This document shows, one piece after another, positions 55,377 through 62,116 of a DNA stretch of 64,000 nucleotides. The position numbers and the translations under genes were made by a program. Under the pieces are notes generated by a model, which saw only the letters and a program-made list of their open reading frames with translations, was not told the origin of the DNA and searched no databases. Source of the DNA: Chelativorans sp. ZYF759. Its GTDB lineage: Bacteria > Pseudomonadota > Alphaproteobacteria > Rhizobiales > Rhizobiaceae. Within the stretch, counting starts at the first letter, position 1; every line of letters begins with the position of its first letter. The DNA is taken from NCBI RefSeq assembly GCF_012911015.1, contig NZ_WVVV01000001.1:761304-825303 (forward strand), given 5' to 3'.

Positions 55377-55711
55377 CAGCCCAGCTCCTTCATCAAGTCC
55401 CGATACCGGCGCACGGCGAGTTCGAGATCGGTCTTTGCGGTGCGCTGCGTCTTCTTCTGGAAGCAATGCAGCACATAGACCGCATCGGCAAACTTCGCGA
55501 TGTAGATGACGCGGAACGCGCCAGCCGCATCGCGTATTCTGATCTCCTGAACGCCCTGCCCGATGGTGTGCATCGGCTTCCAGTCGTCGGGCTGGCGCCC
55601 GTTCTGGACCTGATCCAGTTGGTGACCAGCCTCTCGTCGCGCCGAGGTGGGGAATGCTCGCAGATCGTCGAGGGCGCTGCCCCGGAACTCGACAGGCTTT
55701 GGCTCCGGCAT
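55376..55711 (-). CDS. higB: RelE/HigB-type toxin (Gp49-like)
   Basis: A 111-aa toxin of the HigB/Gp49 group with LDDLRAFPTSARREAGHQLDQVQNGR, then IRIRDAAGAFRVIYIAKFADAVYVLHCFQKKTQRT, as in mRNA-cutting RelE-like toxins. ATG at 55711 (MPEPKPVEF) was preferred because the longer frame would read through the palindrome at 55722-55737. Confidence 0.87.
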   Translation of the reverse strand: MPEPKPVEFRGSALDDLRAFPTSARREAGHQLDQVQNGRQPDDWKPMHTIGQGVQEIRIRDAAGAFRVIYIAKFADAVYVLHCFQKKTQRTAKTDLELAVRRYRDLMKELG

Positions 55712-55721
55712 CTCGTTCTCT

Positions 55722-55737
55722 ATACAAAATTTTGTAT
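55722..55737. promoter_or_regulatory. HigBA operator palindrome
   Basis: ATACAAAATTTTGTAT is a perfect 16-bp palindrome ending 10 bp before the toxin start, and AT-rich in a GC-rich region. It is the likely autoregulation site for the XRE antitoxin. Confidence 0.75.
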
Positions 55738-55762
55738 GGATGGGCAAGACACTGCACCACGG

Positions 55763-56314
55763 TCAGGCCGGACGGCGTCGCTGGCGCAGGAGCCGCCGAT
55801 AGCCTCCCGAGATCATGGCCCGTCCGTCGCGCACGAGCCGGTTGACGCGGCCCCGCCAGGGCGAGGTTTTCCACGGATGCTCGGCTATGCGGGAGGGACC
55901 GAACAGCACCTCGGCGATCTCCCGCAAGCTGGCCTGTTCCGCGCGACCGTCGACCGCCTGAAGCATGAGGCGTAGCTTTCGGCGCTGCTGCACCGTCAGG
56001 CGCCGATCAGCCGGAAGGGGCCGACCGATGAGTGCGCGCCAGAACCGCTCGATCTCCCCAAGACGATCGAGTGCGTCGGCGTCAAGCAGCACGAGGGCGG
56101 CCAATGGCGCGCCAGGTGACGTCCCGCCAAGGACGAGGAGCTGAATGTCAGCTCCGGGCCCACGATAGCGCAGATGCAGCCCATCGGATGCAGCAATCGC
56201 GCGGCCGAGATCGAGCGCAGCGGGGGCCTCGCCGACAGGAAATTCAGGAGGCACCGCCACGAGCGGCAGCACGCCGCTGTGGCTCTCGGCCGACCAGAGG
56301 ACGAGCTGATCCAC
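55763..56314 (-). CDS. DUF2285 protein
   Basis: A 183-aa protein. The DUF2285 core is clear: LVLLDADALDRLGEIERFWRAL, RRLTVQQRRKLRLMLQAVDGRAEQASLREIAEVLFGPSRI and WRGRVNRLVRDGRAMISGGYRRLLR, with a helix-turn-helix character. It probably binds DNA for element control. The GTG start at 56314 lies inside the DUF6499 gene in another frame; upstream codons still read like protein in this frame (PARPSYTW), so a frameshift or programmed shift joins the two. Confidence 0.8.
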   Translation of the reverse strand: MDQLVLWSAESHSGVLPLVAVPPEFPVGEAPAALDLGRAIAASDGLHLRYRGPGADIQLLVLGGTSPGAPLAALVLLDADALDRLGEIERFWRALIGRPLPADRRLTVQQRRKLRLMLQAVDGRAEQASLREIAEVLFGPSRIAEHPWKTSPWRGRVNRLVRDGRAMISGGYRRLLRQRRRPA

Positions 56315-56534
56315 CCAGGTATAGGAGGGCCTCGCCGGGAAATCGCAACCCCCAGCGGCGCTGGATCACCTCCTCAAGATCGTTCATGTCCGGCGCCTCG
56401 CGCAGGAGCGCTTCGTAGTCGTGTTGATAGTGTGCGTTGCGACGCAACCATTCCCAAGCGAACCCGGCGGCCGGCACACGGTCGAGGTAATCGTAGGCGG
56501 CCTCGTCTCGCCATTGGGATGTATCGGGAACCAT
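56244..56534 (-). CDS. DUF6499 (transcriptional regulator domain) protein
   Basis: A 96-aa protein with WRDEAAYDYLDRVPAAGFAWEWLRRNAHYQHDYEAL and EEVIQRRWGLRF, the N-terminal regulator domain usually fused or paired with DUF2285. After RWGLRFP the reading frame leaves the conserved sequence (GEALLYLGG) and ends 71 bp into the next gene. DNA-binding control of element genes is inferred. Confidence 0.82.
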   Translation of the reverse strand: MVPDTSQWRDEAAYDYLDRVPAAGFAWEWLRRNAHYQHDYEALLREAPDMNDLEEVIQRRWGLRFPGEALLYLGGSARPLVGREPQRRAAARGGAS

Positions 56535-56644
56535 GACTGTCCTCCCCGAAATCCATACATCCGAAGGTTGATTGATTCCGAGGGACCGCGTGTCTGGGAA
56601 GCCAACGGCGGCGCAACAGGTGTTGAGTGCCGAACAACGCCCGT

Positions 56645-56929
56645 TCAGTGGTGACTTTGCCGAACCATCTCGCGATAGAAGTGTTCGCTCGTCCAGCGGG
56701 CGCGAGCGAGGTGCGCGTCGTGGATGCGCAAGGCACGCTCAGGCTCGGCGGAAGGGTCGATTCCGAAGAGAATCGCGACGGCTTCCTCCCAATTCGAGCC
56801 ATCGGCTTCGGCGTGCAGAAGACGCATGTAGAGCTTGAAATGTGCCCGGTCATAGTCGGTGAGCTTGTCGCTCACGGGCGGTTCGTCGAGGAAGGTGGGG
56901 CGGTTCACGGCGAGCATCCGTCTCAACAC
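56645..56929 (-). CDS. Conserved small element protein (LYMRLL/HLARA type)
   Basis: A 94-aa soluble protein with LTDYDRAHFKLYMRLLHAEADG, WEEAVAILFGIDPSAEPERALRIHDAHLARARWTSEH. This YD-H, RLL-AEADG, GIDP, HLARA-W pattern is met in small proteins that accompany DUF2285 in alphaproteobacterial elements; the family name could not be fixed. The function is unknown. No motif for catalysis was seen. Confidence 0.7.
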   Translation of the reverse strand: MLRRMLAVNRPTFLDEPPVSDKLTDYDRAHFKLYMRLLHAEADGSNWEEAVAILFGIDPSAEPERALRIHDAHLARARWTSEHFYREMVRQSHH

Positions 56930-57028
56930 GATTTCGTCAAGGCCGCCGCGCAGGCAATCATTATTCCAGCTTGCCCGAGATGGGGAGCAAAAATCTTCGA
57001 TGTCGGTGAACGCTCGTGCGCGGAGCCG

Positions 57029-57298
57029 TCAGGACATGACCGTAGCGTTCGGCCGTTGAACCAGCATGACACCGCGTCCGCCTTCGGTCGCGATGAATAC
57101 GATCCCGGCCTTTTCGAGCGCGCGCTGGACCTGAACGCGCGTCGACTCGTGAACTTTCAACTCGCGCCGGTCTTCGAGGCGTTTGAGGGCTGTCAGCGAT
57201 ACGAGGGCCTCTTCTGCTAGCGTGTCTTGAGTCCAGTCAAGCAACGCCCGCGCGGCCCGAACCTGTCGGGCAGTGATCATGCCACGGATCACCGCCAC
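57029..57298 (-). CDS. XRE-family regulator
   Basis: An 89-aa helix-turn-helix protein with TARQVRAARALLDWTQDTLAEEALVSLTALKRLEDRRELKVHESTRVQVQRALEKAGIVFI, as in small phage- and element-borne XRE regulators. A second ATG at 57280 is possible. A 15-bp palindrome lies 27 bp upstream and is the likely operator. Confidence 0.87.
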   Translation of the reverse strand: MAVIRGMITARQVRAARALLDWTQDTLAEEALVSLTALKRLEDRRELKVHESTRVQVQRALEKAGIVFIATEGGRGVMLVQRPNATVMS

Positions 57299-57324
57299 AA
57301 CTCGGGGCGCAGGCGCCAGAAATA

Positions 57325-57339
57325 CGGCTATTATAGCCG
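57325..57339. promoter_or_regulatory. Palindromic operator for XRE regulator
   Basis: CGGCTATTATAGCCG has 7-bp arms around one base, 27 bp upstream of the XRE start. A short hairpin with a TTTTT loop (57336-57350) follows. Confidence 0.6.
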
Positions 57340-57446
57340 CTTTTTGCGGCGGTCATCAAGCATTCCCAAGGGCATCACGCGCTAAAAGGTGCGGCGCCGA
57401 GTTGCGCGGCCGCCGGTGATTCGAGGACCGGCGGCCGGCTGACGGG

Positions 57447-57620
57447 TCACACCGCATGCGGGTCGAACGTGTGGATCACTGCGCCGTCGTCGCCGTCATA
57501 CTCGGATTCGGGCATGACACCGAAACTGCCATCCCCGGCCTGAAAGACAACAATGCTGGCCATGAGGGTGATTGCGAGGCTCCAGGCGTTTTCGTAGGCG
57601 TGTCTGCGGGAGAAAGGCAT
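57447..57620 (-). CDS. 57-aa small protein, unknown
   Basis: A short frame beginning MPFSRRHAYENAWSLAI (first residues) and continuing with a hydrophobic LMASIVVFQ stretch, then an acidic SEYDGDDG and TFDPHAV end. ATG at 57620 has AGGAG 8 nt upstream, a strong ribosome-binding site, and codon choice matches the neighbouring genes. It may be a small membrane or signal-peptide-like protein. The family was not recognised. Confidence 0.6.
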   Translation of the reverse strand: MPFSRRHAYENAWSLAITLMASIVVFQAGDGSFGVMPESEYDGDDGAVIHTFDPHAV

Positions 57621-58077
57621 CGTATCTGCTCCTGTCTTGATGCGGGGAGCGTCCCCGCGACAGGCGCCCGGATTTCCGGGTTGCGGCCGCGTTCACCTCG
57701 AAGGGCGAAGCCGCACGAGGCGGCACGCGAACAGCGTAGCCGACCCTTTACGGGTTGAACGTCAGGACCGTGTTCTGGAAGACGGAAAGCGCAAGAAAGC
57801 GGAGGCGATCGTCCGCGATCAGGATGCAAAGGCCGCGATGCCGCAGTCACAGCCGCCCGCCGTGCAGGCTCCGTGTTGGTGGGGAAAGCCGAATGGAGGC
57901 AAGGGCCGTGACGGGAAAGTGGAGGACGAGAAAGGCCGGCGTTCGGGCTGCAATGTCCAAGGAATGCAAGAAGGCACAGTGGGGGCGAAGGGACACCGCC
58001 AGGAGCAGCGGCTTGCCGGCCGGTGAACATGACTAAAGCCCCGGCGGCTTGCGCCGCCGGGTGCTTGGTCGCGCTGC
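57621..58077. other. 457-bp region without a clear gene
   Basis: No convincing frame on either strand. Short hairpins are seen (CCCGGATTTCCGGG at 57667-57680). The region separates ssb from the 57-aa gene. Confidence 0.45.
58040..58061 (-). terminator. Hairpin after ssb
   Basis: The 9-bp arms CCCGGCGGC/GCCGCCGGG with a TTGC loop lie 17 bp past the ssb stop on the minus strand, followed only by GGCTTTAG, so termination would be weak or Rho-aided. Confidence 0.5.
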
Positions 58078-58476
58078 TCAGAAGGGGATCTCGTCGTCGG
58101 GATCGTTGGCGCCACCGGCGTCGTTTACCCGCTTCGGCCAAGCCTGAAACTCGATCTTCTCGGCGATGACCTCGGTGGTGTAGCGCGTGACGCCTTCCTT
58201 ATCCGTCCACTTCTGCGTCTTGTTGCGGCCGATCACCAGCACCTTCATGCCCTTCACGCACTTCTCGGCGGACTTGGCCTGGCCGTTGAAGGCGACGACC
58301 CGATGCCATTCGGTGTCCTGCTCGGCGCGGCCGTTCTCGTCGCGGACGATGGAGCCGTCTGCGTAGCGCGGGCGGGAAGTGGCGAGAGAGAAGTTGGCGA
58401 CGCGGTTGCCGTTTCCGGTGTTGCGGACTTCGGGGTCGGCACCGAGGTTGCCGTTGAGGATAACGATGTTGGTCAT
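58078..58476 (-). CDS. ssb: Single-stranded DNA-binding protein
   Basis: A 132-aa SSB. The OB fold is intact (NIVILNGNLGADPEVRNTGNG, then WHRVVAFNGQAKSAEKCVKGMKVLVIGR) and the tail ends DPDDEIPF, the acidic tip that binds partner proteins. It coats ssDNA after transfer. A 19-bp near-palindrome lies 23 bp upstream. Confidence 0.93.
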   Translation of the reverse strand: MTNIVILNGNLGADPEVRNTGNGNRVANFSLATSRPRYADGSIVRDENGRAEQDTEWHRVVAFNGQAKSAEKCVKGMKVLVIGRNKTQKWTDKEGVTRYTTEVIAEKIEFQAWPKRVNDAGGANDPDDEIPF

Positions 58477-59148
58477 TTGATGTCTCCGTTTGCTCTTGCC
58501 GGAGGGACCGTCCCTCCGACGTGAACCCGGCCAAGGCCGGCGGAAGTCGTTTGCAACCGCCGACTCGTCGGCGGCTCGCCCTCACGCCCCGAGTGGTGCG
58601 GGCAGGCGCTTTAGCGCCAACACGGTCGGATAGGCGTGAGGGTTGCGGGCGGCGGCCGAACGGACTTAGGGCTTCATTGAGGAGGAGGGATATGTCCTTC
58701 CGCAGAACTCAAACGGGGCGAAATGCCGGAACATCGTTCTCGACGGCAATGAGAAGGTGTCAAAACCGACACCGACCCGGGAACCAGAATCCAAGCAGAC
58801 TGATAGTTTCACTTGCTTCCTGCTTCGGAGACGGAACCGTCCCGGCTCGTGATGCCAAGCAGAGAACACCGTCTTTTGCGCTCGTCGCGGTTCGACGTCC
58901 GGCACGACCGACATCGTGCGAAGGGTTTGAAGCTGAATGCAGCGGTGGAACGGACGACGCCGAGATGTGGACGGATTAGGCGTCGAGCTGCAACCCGCCA
59001 AGGTGCTGCCGATTCCGAGTTGCGGTTGACTGAAGGGGCGAGAGGGAGGTGATTTCCAAAGACCTAGCGCCGACCCTAACCGGGCCGTCCGACCGATGCG
59101 CTCCGAGGTTCTCCGTCCTGGGCTTCGGAAAACCGGCCGGCATGGCGC
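58477..59148. other. 672-bp region without a clear gene
   Basis: Frames here are rich in Arg/Ser/Pro and look like shadows. The region holds a palindrome at 58500-58518 and a hairpin at 58557-58574 (CCGCCGAC/GTCGGCGG). Confidence 0.45.
58500..58518. promoter_or_regulatory. Palindrome upstream of ssb
   Basis: CGGAGGGACCGTCCCTCCG has 9-bp arms around one base and lies 23 bp before the ssb start. It could be an operator or a 5'-UTR hairpin. Confidence 0.5.
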
Positions 59149-59565
59149 TCAGCGCGACAGAGCGGCCTCACCGAGCGCGTTGAGGTTCACGATCGCCGCA
59201 ACGCCGACAACGACCCCGGCGGTGATGCCAACCGAGTTTAGCAGCATGGCGGAATCGGTGGCGTTCTTTAGGATGCCATAGATCAGCGCGTAGCCGGCGA
59301 TAAAGGCAGGCGTGGCGAAAACCGCGAGCGCGAAAAGCCGCACGGCCGGGTTCTTGGCAATGCCGACGACCGCGATCACCAGGGCAACGGACGCGAGCGC
59401 CGCACCGAGTGCTGCGAGCCCCGACATGAGGAAGCCCGCTTCAGTCGCATAGACCCATTGGAATGCCGTTAGCCCGACCATGAACGGCAAGGCGTAGATG
59501 GCAAAGTAATACGCGATGACGCACACCACGACTGCGGCGGTGATCGCAAGCAGGATGAGTGACAT
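59149..59565 (-). CDS. Four-helix membrane protein, unknown
   Basis: A 138-aa protein with four hydrophobic segments (about residues 3-25, 45-68, 73-95, 105-130). No known family was recognised. It lies in the element backbone upstream of ssb. A membrane role in transfer or maintenance is only a guess. Confidence 0.6.
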   Translation of the reverse strand: MSLILLAITAAVVVCVIAYYFAIYALPFMVGLTAFQWVYATEAGFLMSGLAALGAALASVALVIAVVGIAKNPAVRLFALAVFATPAFIAGYALIYGILKNATDSAMLLNSVGITAGVVVGVAAIVNLNALGEAALSR

Positions 59566-59640
59566 GGGGCCTCCTTGCTAAGGGGCTAGAATCGCCCGAA
59601 ATACTATCGCGGGCAAGGTGTTTATTGGCGGCTCACGGCA

Positions 59641-59805
59641 ATGAACGGCGAGATGGCGAGCCTCGTAATCGCCGGCACCGGGATGCTCTCCGAGTCGAAA
59701 GGGCGCCGCTGGCTGACCGAGGCTGATATCAGCGCGGCGGTGATCGCCGCGCTTGAGGACGGCTGCTTGCGGTTTGTCGGCGAACTGGCGCCGTTCAGTG
59801 GCTGA
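59641..59805 (+). CDS. Possible 54-aa protein
   Basis: A short plus-strand frame with VIAGTGMLSESKGRRWLTEADISAAVIAAL and DGCLRFVGELAPF. Codon use is like the real genes (G/C third bases), while the opposite strand frame is Ser/Arg-rich. The ribosome-binding site is weak (GGCGG). It is the only plus-strand gene in the backbone half, so caution is needed. Confidence 0.4.
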   Translation: MNGEMASLVIAGTGMLSESKGRRWLTEADISAAVIAALEDGCLRFVGELAPFSG

Positions 59806-59817
59806 GAAAGGCAGCGC

Positions 59818-60759
59818 TCACGCGCCGCCTCGATCGCGGAAATCATAGACGTTGATGCCGAGCTTCCTCGCCTTGTCGGCAAGGTTGCCCTGGATTCCGC
59901 CGCCGGGAAACACGATGACGCCGATCGGAAGCGTTTCGAGCACGGCATCGTTGCGCTTGAAGGGCGCCTGCTTCGCCGGATACTTGGCGAAGTCGGGCGG
60001 GAACGGAACGGTCGGCACCTTGCGGTTCGCGGCCCATCTGTCGGCGATCAGGTCGGTGCCGGTCCTGGCGCCGCCATGCAGGAGGACCATCTGCGGATAC
60101 TTGGCGTGAACCTTGTCGAGCACGCTCCAGATGAGATCGTGGTCGTTGAAGGTGCTGGCGCCGGAGACCGCGATCCTCGGCCCGGCCGGGACCAGCACCT
60201 CGGCGTCCGCCCTGCGGCGTGCGGCGAGGAAGTCGCGGCTGTCGACCAGCGCCGAGGTCAGGTTGCGATGGTTGACCATCGAGCCGGAACGCGGCCGCCA
60301 GCCCGATCCGGTGTGGCGCTCGTAGTGCTCGGCGGCCTGGTCGCGCATCAGCTCGAAGGCGTCGCGCCGCTCGATCATGGTCTGCCCCTCGGCCGTGAGG
60401 CGCTCCAGCTCGACGGCCTTGATCTCGGTGCCGTCCTGCTCCCGCTGAAGGCGGCGCTGCGCCTGCTCGTTGTCGTCCAGCGCCCGCTCGATCCGCTGGA
60501 CGGTGCGGTGGAAGAGATTGACGGTCGACCAGAGCAGATCGTCGAGATCGGGTTCGAGGCGGGTGTCGCCAAGCGTGGCGATCAAGGCGTCGAAGATGTC
60601 TGCGACGGCTCCGGCCACCATGTTGCCCTCGGGCAGCGGCCTCGGATCGGGCTCGTCCTCGAAGGGACGCCAGCCATAGAGCTGAAGTTCGGTGAGCAGG
60701 CGGTCGGTGGGGGATGAGGCGTGCTGCGGCTCGAAACCGTCGTCCTGTTCGCTTCTCAT
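59818..60759 (-). CDS. DUF2493 protein
   Basis: A 313-aa protein. The C-terminal DUF2493 domain has RIAVSGASTFNDHDLIWSVLD, VLLHGGARTGTDLIADRWA and LPIGVIVFPGGGIQGNLADKARKLGI, a nucleotide-binding (SLOG-like) fold. The N-terminal half is helical with a coiled coil (DNEQAQRRLQREQDGTE). SLOG-like folds bind nucleotides or signals; its role in the element is unknown. ATG at 60759 agrees with family starts. Confidence 0.87.
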   Translation of the reverse strand: MRSEQDDGFEPQHASSPTDRLLTELQLYGWRPFEDEPDPRPLPEGNMVAGAVADIFDALIATLGDTRLEPDLDDLLWSTVNLFHRTVQRIERALDDNEQAQRRLQREQDGTEIKAVELERLTAEGQTMIERRDAFELMRDQAAEHYERHTGSGWRPRSGSMVNHRNLTSALVDSRDFLAARRRADAEVLVPAGPRIAVSGASTFNDHDLIWSVLDKVHAKYPQMVLLHGGARTGTDLIADRWAANRKVPTVPFPPDFAKYPAKQAPFKRNDAVLETLPIGVIVFPGGGIQGNLADKARKLGINVYDFRDRGGA

Positions 60760-61075
60760 CTGCGTGGTCTCCTTCGTCGGTCCGACCGCGACCCTCGCGG
60801 CCTTCATGGCGTCGGAAGCCCACGGGCGGTCCGGACTGGCAGTCCTCGCTCGCGAGGGCCTTGATGGCCAAGGCCGGCGATTTTGGTTCGCGATGCAAAG
60901 GCGGGCTTGCCCGCCGGCGGAAAATCGTCGGCCGCCGCCATTGCCTGTCCGGGCCGTTTGTGGGCTCGATCGCCCTCTGGGAAGGCCGGGTTGCGGTCCC
61001 CGCCGACGATCGGTGGAGGCCGCGCAGAAGCGAACCGGGGACGGCGGTGCCGCCGCCCCATCCATCACCGATCTG
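60760..61075. other. 316-bp region without a clear gene
   Basis: No supported frame or striking motif was seen between the DUF2493 and toprim genes. Confidence 0.4.
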
Positions 61076-62116
61076 CTACGCCGCTGCCGCCATGAAGCGG
61101 CCGGCATCCTCATGGACGAGCTGGGGCCGGATCAGCGCCCGCAGGGCTTCGGAACCGTGAAGGCGCAGATCCTCGTTGAAGTCCTCGAGACGCGGCGACA
61201 GCACCACCGCCTCGATCCCGGCGCTCGTCGCACGCTCGACCAGCCGATCCCGCGCGCGATCGCCGGCCGGATCGCGGTCGCGCAGGACATAGAGGCGCCG
61301 CAGCGTCGCCGGGAACAGGATGGCCGCGAGATGGGCGGCCGAGGTCGCGGCGATCATCGGCATGCCGGGCAGCACCATGCGGGGCGACAGCACCGTCTCG
61401 ATGCCTTCGCCGGCCGCAAGCACATCGTCCGCCATGCCGAAGCGGATGCCGTGTCCGAGCAGGTCGCCCATCGCCCGCCTCGGCGTGTCGACGTCGGCCT
61501 TGCCCGAACCGTCCGCTTTGAGCCAGGTGCGGTGTGCCCCGGTCAGCCGGCCGTCGAGGTCGGTGACGGCGGCGATCAACGCCGGCAAGGACTTTCTGGG
61601 GCTGCGCTCGTCGGGGCGGTAATAGCAGCGCGGATGGAACCACAGGCTGGTGATGCCGGACAGGTCCGTGATGCCGCGCCCGCGCAGATAGGTCTGCGCG
61701 AGCGTGCCACGGATCGGTCGCGACATGCCGACTAGACGCCGTGCCGCTTCGGGGGAGCCTGCCGCGCGGCGGCCCGGCTCGCCGGCGAGCGTGCCGGTGC
61801 CGGGCTCCGGATGGGGCTCGTTGAGGAAGCGCCGGGCTTCGTCGGCAATGTCCTTGAAGTCGATGAGCCCAAGGCTTTCGCGGACAATATCGAGCATGTC
61901 GCCATGCTCGCCGGTGGCGGCATCGGTCCAGTGGCCGGCTGGTCCCTTGGCCGAGCTGCGCAGCCGGACATACATGGATCGGCCGGGCAGATTGCGTGCG
62001 TCCCCGACCAGCCAGTAATTGCCCTCGCGCCTTCCATTGGACAGATAGTGGCGGCAGGCCGCCTCGGCATGGAGACCGAGACGGCGGGCAAGTTCCGAAG
62101 CGTCGAGACGGGGCAT
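61076..62116 (-). CDS. Toprim-domain protein (primase-like)
   Basis: A 346-aa protein. The N-terminal part carries ELARRLGLHAEAACRHYLSNGRREGNYW and YVRL; the DUF7146-like middle follows; the toprim domain has DVLAAGEGIETVLSP, IAATSAAHLAAI and LYVLRDRDPAGDRAR. It may make primers for plasmid-like replication or act on DNA ends. ATG at 62116 overlaps the stop of the upstream helicase by one base. Confidence 0.87.
   Translation of the reverse strand: MPRLDASELARRLGLHAEAACRHYLSNGRREGNYWLVGDARNLPGRSMYVRLRSSAKGPAGHWTDAATGEHGDMLDIVRESLGLIDFKDIADEARRFLNEPHPEPGTGTLAGEPGRRAAGSPEAARRLVGMSRPIRGTLAQTYLRGRGITDLSGITSLWFHPRCYYRPDERSPRKSLPALIAAVTDLDGRLTGAHRTWLKADGSGKADVDTPRRAMGDLLGHGIRFGMADDVLAAGEGIETVLSPRMVLPGMPMIAATSAAHLAAILFPATLRRLYVLRDRDPAGDRARDRLVERATSAGIEAVVLSPRLEDFNEDLRLHGSEALRALIRPQLVHEDAGRFMAAAA

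Noticed and set aside
57637-58026. 129-aa plus-strand frame
   Set aside because: Composition is Arg/Gly-rich and shadow-like; no domain or good ribosome-binding site.
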